Assembly: GCF_002933775.1 (NCBI RefSeq)
Contig: NZ_BEWV01000221.1
Span: 1 to 64,000, forward strand
Reading direction: 5' to 3'
Source: Prevotella sp. MGM1
GTDB taxonomy: Bacteria > Bacteroidota > Bacteroidia > Bacteroidales > Bacteroidaceae
DNA length: 64,000 bases
A program made the translations under genes and the position numbers. The notes beneath the pieces were generated by a model, which worked only from the letters and a program-made list of their open reading frames with translations, did not search any database and was not told the DNA's origin. This document shows, piece after piece, positions 8,433 through 16,573 of this stretch. Position 1 is the stretch's first letter, and every line of letters begins with the position of its first letter.

Positions 8433-9637
8433 AAATACTTGTGTTGGCCGGAGGGGCCGATCAGATTGCTCTGATATGCGAATTGAAACGTCGCGGACAT
8501 ACGGTCGTACTGATAGACTATTTTGAAAATCCGCCAGCCCGTGATTATGCGGATAAACATATAGTGGCGAGCACTCTTGATGTGGAGCGGGTGAAAGCCA
8601 TAGCTGTCGCGGAAAGGGTGGGGCTTGTTTGTACGGCTTGCACCGATCAGGCTCTGCTCACCGTGGCAAATGTTTCAGAGCAGTTGGGGCTGCCGTGTTA
8701 CCTGTCTCATCGTCTGGGACTTAATGTGACCAACAAGTCGTATATGAAGAAGATACTGGCGGACAATGGAATTCCGACGGCCCGATATGCTATTATCGAC
8801 AAACAGGATGTTGGTATATTGGAAAATTTCACTTTTCCGCTGGTTGTAAAGCCGGTTGACTGTAATTCTTCGAAAGGTGTCAGTCTTGTGGATGAAGAAG
8901 AGCAACTGGCTTTATGTATCGAGAATGCCATAAAGGCGAGCCGCACTTGCACAGCCGTTGTGGAAGAATACAAAAAAGGAGATGAGATTTCCGCTGATTT
9001 TTATATTAAAGACGGGAAAGCGATATTCCTGTCTGCCACCAAGTCCGTGAAAATACCGAAGAGATCGTCTTTCACTATTCTCGCAAGCATATATCCGGTG
9101 GTTGATTTGGCAAAGCAACGTGAGTTGGAAAGAATAGCAGACTGTATATCGGCTGCTTTCGGCATAGTTAACGCCCCGCTGTTGGTACAATTGATAGACG
9201 GTGAAGAGGGTATGAGTGTAATCGAGTTCAGCGCAAGAATGGGAGGCGGCTCGAAGTACAGTTTGATCCACAGGTTGACAGGGGTTGACATAATGGCGGA
9301 ATATGTGAGTCTGATACTGGGAGAGACACCCTCCGTGAATCCTTCAAAGCAAGTCGAATATGCCAAGATGGTTTATATATATTGTACCCCAGGAGTGTTT
9401 GATCATCTGGAAGGTTTCGACATGTTGAAAGATACTGGTGTGATAGATGATTATTTCCAATATAAGACAGCAGGGATGAAGATAGAACATGTCAAGACAA
9501 GCGGTGACCGCCCTGCGGGTTACCTCATAACGGCTAACACGGCGAAAGAGCTTGATGACAAACAGTTTTTTGTGGATTCGCACGTTAAGGTTATATCATC
9601 AATCGGTGAAGATATGATGATACATGGTTTGTTTTAA
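8429..9637 (+). CDS. ATP-grasp carboxylate-amine ligase
   Basis: ATP-grasp enzymes activate a carboxylate as an acyl-phosphate and join it to an amine or other nucleophile. The 402-residue product begins with a Rossmann-like pre-ATP-grasp domain (MKILVLAGGADQIAL), followed from about residue 100 by the ATP-grasp domain: FPLVVKPVDCNSSKGV holds the nucleotide lysines and glycine-rich loop, VVEEYKKGDEISADF the hinge, and VIEFSARMGGGSKY the metal-binding Glu with the conserved Arg and Gly-rich loop. It most resembles the biotin-carboxylase-like or CarB-like ligases found in natural-product and capsule clusters. It overlaps the aminotransferase gene by 4 bases. An amide-forming role is inferred; the acceptor is unknown. 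Confidence 0.85.
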   Translation: MKILVLAGGADQIALICELKRRGHTVVLIDYFENPPARDYADKHIVASTLDVERVKAIAVAERVGLVCTACTDQALLTVANVSEQLGLPCYLSHRLGLNVTNKSYMKKILADNGIPTARYAIIDKQDVGILENFTFPLVVKPVDCNSSKGVSLVDEEEQLALCIENAIKASRTCTAVVEEYKKGDEISADFYIKDGKAIFLSATKSVKIPKRSSFTILASIYPVVDLAKQRELERIADCISAAFGIVNAPLLVQLIDGEEGMSVIEFSARMGGGSKYSLIHRLTGVDIMAEYVSLILGETPSVNPSKQVEYAKMVYIYCTPGVFDHLEGFDMLKDTGVIDDYFQYKTAGMKIEHVKTSGDRPAGYLITANTAKELDDKQFFVDSHVKVISSIGEDMMIHGLF

Positions 9638-9652
9638 GTGAAGAGCGGTGCT

Positions 9653-10711
9653 ATGCGGAAGATTACTGTTATCGGAACAGGCAACGGAGGACAGGCGGTA
9701 GCGGGATATTGTGCTGCCATGGGATTGCCGGTATGCCTTTACGGACGAAGGAAACCTGATATACCGGATAACATAATAAGACTCGAAGGGGCATTGAATG
9801 CCGTAGGGGTGGTGGAAATTATAACGGACAGTATTGAAAAGGCTGTGTGTTTTGCCGATTTGATAATGATTGTCACAACTTCTACCGCACATAGGGAAAT
9901 AGCGAATCTGATGTTGCCATTTCTCCGTAACGGGCAGGCAATTATCCTCAATCCGGGAAGAACGCTGGGAATAGTTGAACTGAACGGAGTGTTGGCACAA
10001 CGGAAAGAACTCAATGTCATGATAGCCGAGGCGCAGACTTTATTATATGCGTGTCGTAAGGTCAGGGACGGGGTGGTGAAAGTGATAGGAGTAAAAGACA
10101 ATGTGCCGTTGACCGGCCGTACTCCGTTGGAAACCGAAACTATAATAAGTCGGTTCGGTGATTTGTTCCCTGGGTTTATTCCTGCTGTGAACTTTATCCA
10201 TACAGGTTTGGAGAATATAGGAGCTATATTTCATCCGTCGATAGTTATTTTTAATGTGGCTACCATCGAGCGTAACGATAAGTTTTATTTCTATCGTGAT
10301 ATGACCGATGAAGTTGCGGCTTTTATCGAGAAACTTGATAAAGAGCGGTTACGTATCGGCAGAGCGTATGGTATAAGGCTTATGCCTGTTTTTGAATGGA
10401 TAAGGTATGCGTATCCGGAAACCGAAGGGTGTACATTGAAAGAGCGGTTCAGGAACAATCCTGCTTATAACGATATTCTCGGGCCGGGAACTATATTTAC
10501 GCGTCAATTGACGGAAGACATTCCTACCGGTCTTTTGCCGATGAGCGAGCTTGCCCGTTTGGCAGGCGTGGACACCCCTTTGATGGACTCGCTGATAGTA
10601 TTGACATCTTCTTTGCTTGACATTGATTTTCGTGAAAAAGGGCGTACGCTTGACAATTTGAACCTTTCCGGAATGTCGAAAGACGAAATAATAAAACTTT
10701 TTCAAGGTTAA
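9653..10711 (+). CDS. Octopine/nopaline dehydrogenase-like NAD(P)-dependent oxidoreductase
   Basis: Opine dehydrogenases reductively condense an amino acid with an alpha-keto acid. The product has about 352 residues. The N-terminal Rossmann fold begins MRKITVIGTGNGGQAVAGY, whose GTGNGG is the dinucleotide-binding loop; the C-terminal helical domain carries FIHTGLENIGAIFHPSIV, matching the conserved catalytic His/Asn region of the family. A GTG at 9638 is in frame, but the ATG at 9653 is chosen because it puts the Rossmann strand directly at the N-terminus. It lies between the ATP-grasp and B12-protein genes with gaps of 15 and 4 bases. The family includes octopine, tauropine and staphylopine-type enzymes and also N-(1-carboxyethyl) amino acid makers; which applies here is unknown. 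Confidence 0.8.
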   Translation: MRKITVIGTGNGGQAVAGYCAAMGLPVCLYGRRKPDIPDNIIRLEGALNAVGVVEIITDSIEKAVCFADLIMIVTTSTAHREIANLMLPFLRNGQAIILNPGRTLGIVELNGVLAQRKELNVMIAEAQTLLYACRKVRDGVVKVIGVKDNVPLTGRTPLETETIISRFGDLFPGFIPAVNFIHTGLENIGAIFHPSIVIFNVATIERNDKFYFYRDMTDEVAAFIEKLDKERLRIGRAYGIRLMPVFEWIRYAYPETEGCTLKERFRNNPAYNDILGPGTIFTRQLTEDIPTGLLPMSELARLAGVDTPLMDSLIVLTSSLLDIDFREKGRTLDNLNLSGMSKDEIIKLFQG

Positions 10712-10715
10712 CAGA

Positions 10716-12569
10716 ATGGACACATCGGAGGTTTATGGATTAATAAAGCCATTGGTTGATGTACACACAATGGGACTGTTCACAATAGCCAATCTTTTGA
10801 GAGATTGTGGTTACAAGGTATGTATTGCCGGCGATGACGTGAATGGAGCGTTGGAAAACCTGACCCGTCTTAACAATTATGGTCTGGTAAAGCGTTGGAT
10901 AGGGGAGAACGGGATAACACGTCTCGGCTTTAGTTACAGACTTGACCCGCAGAAAGGTTGTGAATTGTTTCTTTCTTTATATGAGCGGCTGTTGGGTGAC
11001 AAGATGTTCTCAAAAGACGGAGGCAGGCTGAAAGGCATTCATTTCGCCGGATTACCGGATACTTGCGATATGGTGTCGGGGAAAACAGGAGGTTCTGTTC
11101 TTGTATTTCGTGGAGACGAACCGCCTGTACGGTCGTTGACTATGCTTGGTGTGCCACAGGAACGTATACCAGTATCAGTCTCTCAGGATGACGAGTATGA
11201 TAGGATGCGATGGAATTTTGCCAAGGAATTGATTGAGTCGGAGAGATATAGGCATATTGTCTCTCCTGATCATTTCGGCTATGCGCAATGTGGCAAAGAT
11301 GATGACTCATATCTCGCCCGCCTTGATTATGCGACAGCCAAGCATACATTACCTATAATAAGAACACATTCCGGACCTTATAATGTAAATCGTGAGGAGG
11401 CATTGAAAGAATACAATTCATGGTGTGAGGAACTTGCGGCATCCGGATTGCTTGATGTTTTGTCGATAGGCAGCTCGCAGTTGACACAATCTCATTTTGG
11501 AGAAAATTGGGAAGGACTGTCAAACGGCGGCGGAATACCAGTAAATTCGGAAATCGAATATCGGGTGATAAGAGAAAACGCACGTCCGATGCTTACACGG
11601 ACATATTCAGGGACAAAGAATGTTCCTGAACTGGCACGCATACATGAGCGTTCTCTTAATATTTCATGGCATGCTCTGTCTTTTTGGTGGTTTAATGAAT
11701 TGGATGGGCGCGGAAGTAATACTCTGCTTGAAAATTTGAGAGAGCATTTTGATGCTATTGGTTATATCGTAACCACAGGTAAGCCTGTCGAACCTAATGT
11801 CCCTCATCATTTCGCGTTCCGTGGATGCGACGATGTTAGTTACATTATATCAGGTTATCTTGCGGCAAAAGCATGTAAGAGGCTTGGGGTGCGTCATCTT
11901 ATATTGCAGAATATGTTGAATACGCCGAAATATACAATCGGTATACAGGATTTGGCAAAGGGGCGGACGCTGATACGGCTTGTGCGTGAGTTGGAAGACG
12001 GGAACTTTCGTTTCAGTCTTCAGTCGCGTGCTGGGCTTGATTATTTCTCTCCTGATTTGGAAGATGCTAAAATACAGCTTGCCGCCGTCACTTGTCTGAT
12101 GGATGATTTGGAACCGGATAATAGTGACAGTCCGCAAATTGTGCATGTGGTGAATTACTGCGAGGCAGTCAGGCTGGCAACACCTCCTGTTATAAAGGAA
12201 AGTATACAGATAACGTTGTCTGCCCTGAGGGAGTATAGGCAAGCCCGGATTAAGGGACTCGTACCGGACATGAAACACCATATGGAGACACTTGAACGGG
12301 CAGAAGAACTGTATGAGGAGTGCAAAACCGCTATTTGTATACTGGAAGACAATATACCGAACTTATATACTCCGGAAGGTTTTGAGAAGGTTTTTACAGA
12401 AGGTTTCCTGCCTGTTCCTTATCTGCTTGACCATCAGCGGAAATATCCTAAGGCCACGATGTGGAAGACGGCGGTAAAGAATGGTAGTGTTCGTGTCGTT
12501 GACGATGATGGCCGTATAATATCAACGGAAAGCCGTTATAGGTACATTGTAAATCAAATGAAAGATTAA
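10716..12569 (+). CDS. Single-chain B12-binding / glutamate-mutase-E-like protein
   Basis: The 617-residue product starts with a cobalamin-binding signature: Asp15-Val-His17-Thr-Met-Gly20 fits the DxHxxG motif in which His replaces the lower axial base of B12, and LGFSYRLDP and a later Gly-rich segment fit the rest of that Rossmann domain (about 1-150). From about 200 to 540 it resembles the TIM-barrel E subunit of glutamate mutase, with WEGLSNGGGIPVNS matching the barrel's conserved glycine-rich motif. In known glutamate mutases the two parts are separate polypeptides (S and E); here they appear fused, with the B12 domain first. A carbon-skeleton rearrangement is therefore inferred, with an unknown substrate. 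No MutL-type reactivase is nearby. It is 4 bases from the opine-dehydrogenase-like gene. Confidence 0.65.
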   Translation: MDTSEVYGLIKPLVDVHTMGLFTIANLLRDCGYKVCIAGDDVNGALENLTRLNNYGLVKRWIGENGITRLGFSYRLDPQKGCELFLSLYERLLGDKMFSKDGGRLKGIHFAGLPDTCDMVSGKTGGSVLVFRGDEPPVRSLTMLGVPQERIPVSVSQDDEYDRMRWNFAKELIESERYRHIVSPDHFGYAQCGKDDDSYLARLDYATAKHTLPIIRTHSGPYNVNREEALKEYNSWCEELAASGLLDVLSIGSSQLTQSHFGENWEGLSNGGGIPVNSEIEYRVIRENARPMLTRTYSGTKNVPELARIHERSLNISWHALSFWWFNELDGRGSNTLLENLREHFDAIGYIVTTGKPVEPNVPHHFAFRGCDDVSYIISGYLAAKACKRLGVRHLILQNMLNTPKYTIGIQDLAKGRTLIRLVRELEDGNFRFSLQSRAGLDYFSPDLEDAKIQLAAVTCLMDDLEPDNSDSPQIVHVVNYCEAVRLATPPVIKESIQITLSALREYRQARIKGLVPDMKHHMETLERAEELYEECKTAICILEDNIPNLYTPEGFEKVFTEGFLPVPYLLDHQRKYPKATMWKTAVKNGSVRVVDDDGRIISTESRYRYIVNQMKD

Positions 12570-12583
12570 GACATACGGAATTT

Positions 12584-13621
12584 ATGTTTATAAAGGAATT
12601 ATATAATCGTTTTCGAATGCAGGTCGAGTATCTTGGCGACAAGAAACCGGTGAACAGTATGCATCCGTTGGTATCGGTAGTAGTGACTACTTATCAGCAC
12701 AAGGAGTTCATACGTCAATGTATAGATGCAATACTTATGCAGGATGTGAATTTCGATTATGAGATAGTGATAGGTGATGACGGCTCAACGGACGGGACAG
12801 CGGAAATATGTAAGGAATATGCTTTTGCGCATCAGGACAAGATAAGGCTATATGTACGCGACAGAAATGTTTCACATATTATTATAGACGGGAAAGACAC
12901 ACGTTATAACGGAATATGGAACAGAATGTCGGCAAGGGGCAAATACATAGCTCTTTGTGAGGGAGATGACTACTGGACAGACCCTTTGAAGCTTCAAAAG
13001 CAAGTGGATGTATTGGAAGGTAATCCGGAAATAGCCATGTGTGTTACAAATGCCTGTCAACTATCAGAAAACGGATTATGTGACGAACAAGGCCGATATA
13101 GTGAGAGCGGGATAGCTTCCACGGAGGATGTGATGCGTATAGGCGGTGGTTTTGCCCGTACTGCCACGTTCATGTTTCGCAAGAGTCTTATAGATAATTA
13201 CCCGGAGTGTTGCCTTACTTGCCATGTGGGTGATTTCCCGTTGCAGACATTTGCGCTGATAAACGGAGGTATTTATTATCTGATTGACCGTACGGCTGTG
13301 TACAGATATTTCACTACAGGTAACTCATGGACGGCAAGGGTTAAGCGGGCAAGTGTAGAAAATCTGATGAAAGGCTGGCGGTCGGAGTTTGACATGTTGT
13401 CCGGTCTTGATGAGTACAGCGGTGGAAAGTACCACGAATTGTTCGCTTGGCGTGCCGCAAGATTGTTATATGAGAATATGAGCAGGCATCGTAATAAACG
13501 GAAAATGATAATAGACAATTTCGAAGATGTATATGCCTGTTTCGATTTTAAGATGAAATTGAAAGAACGATACCATTATTTGTTGTATCGGATAAGAAAC
13601 GTCTGCCACTTTGGCAGATAA
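12584..13621 (+). CDS. GT2 family glycosyltransferase
   Basis: A cytosolic inverting glycosyltransferase that moves a sugar from a nucleotide donor to a growing glycan. The 345-residue product has the GT-A fold: VSVVVTTYQHKEFIRQCID at the start of the domain, EIVIGDDGSTDG with the first acidic pair binding the nucleotide, and ALCEGDDYWTDP as the DxD-like metal motif. No membrane segment is evident. The last of the tightly spaced genes from 5954, it starts 14 bases after the B12-protein gene. Its presence suggests that the product of the preceding enzymes ends up in a surface polysaccharide or glycoconjugate. Confidence 0.88.
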   Translation: MFIKELYNRFRMQVEYLGDKKPVNSMHPLVSVVVTTYQHKEFIRQCIDAILMQDVNFDYEIVIGDDGSTDGTAEICKEYAFAHQDKIRLYVRDRNVSHIIIDGKDTRYNGIWNRMSARGKYIALCEGDDYWTDPLKLQKQVDVLEGNPEIAMCVTNACQLSENGLCDEQGRYSESGIASTEDVMRIGGGFARTATFMFRKSLIDNYPECCLTCHVGDFPLQTFALINGGIYYLIDRTAVYRYFTTGNSWTARVKRASVENLMKGWRSEFDMLSGLDEYSGGKYHELFAWRAARLLYENMSRHRNKRKMIIDNFEDVYACFDFKMKLKERYHYLLYRIRNVCHFGR

Positions 13622-13715
13622 TGCGTTTGGCATGGTTTTGGCATAATACACGATGAAATAGGATAAATGAATAGAAATTAATAGTTTAAAATAAAACAAT
13701 AAATACATTAGAATT

Positions 13716-13985
13716 ATGAACATTAAACCATTAGCAGACAGAGTATTGGTGCTTCCTGCGCCGGCAGAAGAGAAAGTTGGCGGTATTATTATTCCCGACA
13801 CGGCAAAAGAGAAACCGTTGCACGGTAAAATCGTTGCGACAGGCAAGGGGACAAAGGATGAAGAGATGGTTCTCAAAGAGGGCGACGAGGTGCTTTATGG
13901 AAAATATTCAGGTACAGAACTTGAATTTGAGGGCGAAAAGTACCTTATGATGCGCCAGAGTGATGTGCTCGCGGTGATAGGGTGA
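13716..13985 (+). CDS. groES: Co-chaperonin GroES
   Basis: Ten-kDa lid of the GroEL chaperonin. The 89-residue product is full length: [13 protein letters not shown] opening strand, the mobile loop [17 protein letters not shown], then [18 protein letters not shown] and a C-terminal LAVIG. It precedes groEL by 187 bases, a longer gap than in most groESL operons. No CIRCE operator for HrcA was found. Confidence 0.97.
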   Translation: MNIKPLADRVLVLPAPAEEKVGGIIIPDTAKEKPLHGKIVATGKGTKDEEMVLKEGDEVLYGKYSGTELEFEGEKYLMMRQSDVLAVIG

Positions 13986-14163
13986 GATATTCCTGACATG
14001 TAGACTATAAATCAGGATTAAAAGGAATATAATATATAATGTTTAGATTGAATTGTCCGGATGGTGAAAAGATGTTGTCTTTATGACAAATAGTTCTTGT
14101 CATGATATCCGATAATTCATCATATTTTCAGAAAATAAATAGAGAATACTATTTAAATAATAA

Positions 14164-15804
<1,641 letters not shown>

Positions 15805-15830
15805 TATTGCAAACCATAGATAGCAAAATG

Positions 15831-15870
15831 ATAAAGGCCGATGAAATCATCGGCCTTTATTTGTATTTTA
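15831..15870 (+). terminator. Intrinsic terminator of groESL
   Basis: Perfect 14-base arms at 15831-15844 and 15847-15860, GC-rich core GGCCGATGA, followed by a T-rich tail. It lies 26 bases after the groEL stop. Confidence 0.9.
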
Positions 15871-15903
15871 TACACTTATAAGTATAAAATTTTACCGATT
15901 TTG

Positions 15904-15935
15904 TTTTGTAAGGAATAATAAAGTACATACCTTTG
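15904..15935 (+). promoter_or_regulatory. Strong promoter not next to any protein gene
   Basis: TTTTG at 15904-15908 and TACCTTTG at 15928-15935 with a 19-base spacer match the Bacteroidota -33/-7 pattern very well. The next protein start on this strand is about 640 bases away and a terminator intervenes, so it probably drives a short RNA. Confidence 0.7.
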
Positions 15936-15942
15936 CAATGTA

Positions 15943-16070
15943 AGAAGATTATAAATATCAATGTGATAAGATGATACATATACAAGATATTTTTGATTTG
16001 TTTTAGTAGATTAGTTTTTAAGTAGTTTGTTTTTAGAAACCTATTGTCGGGATGACAATAGGTTTTTTTA
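15943..16070 (+). ncRNA. Candidate small RNA of about 130 nt
   Basis: Bounded by the promoter at 15904-15935 and an intrinsic terminator with 12-base arms at 16037-16048 and 16054-16065 followed by a T-run. The body is AT-rich. A possible micro-ORF of 11 codons starts at the ATG at 15971 (MIHIQDIFDLF), so a leader peptide is an alternative. No known RNA family was recognised. The rest of the 769-base gap, 16072-16483, holds no gene or signal I can name. Confidence 0.5.
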
Positions 16071-16483
16071 TTATAATAATTCGTGTTTCTCGTAAATAAT
16101 GGCTAAATTTGCATCTATGACTTGCAGCCTGTCTTATTGCGGTTGCCGGTGGTATACGGGCAATTGTAAATGTGTGCTTTCGTTAATGGAAGCCGGATTG
16201 GAGTTAACGGATAAACCAACGGGTCATCCGCAAATTATAAGCAGGCATTCCGTGACGGTCCGAACGGATAATCAGTAGGTGTTGACAGGCTATCCGTAAA
16301 TACAGAATAAGCTGTCTTTAAATGATAAACAGGCGTTTATACCATATACACAAACGAACTGTGAGAGCATAATATGCAGACTGTGGTTCATGTACAAGCA
16401 GGGGGTGGCTGTCGGATAAAACATATTTAACGGTAGGGCAGGATAAGTTTAATTATCAAATCAAGAAAGTCCAGTACGTAAAT

Positions 16484-16566
16484 GAAACAAACTATAATTA
16501 TTGAACGGAGCAAGCTATAATTATTGAACGAAACAAACTATAATTATTGAACGACAAACTATAATA
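16484..16566 (+). repeat. Tandem repeat, 23-24 bp unit, about 3.5 copies
   Basis: Units at 16484-16507, 16508-16530 and 16531-16553 and a partial one to 16566 share the core AACTATAATTATTGAACG (second copy has one change). They end 7 bases before the start codon of the next gene, so they form its 5' leader. The repeat may hold binding sites or simply be slippage-prone sequence in the untranslated region. Confidence 0.85.
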
Positions 16567-16573
16567 CAAAACA

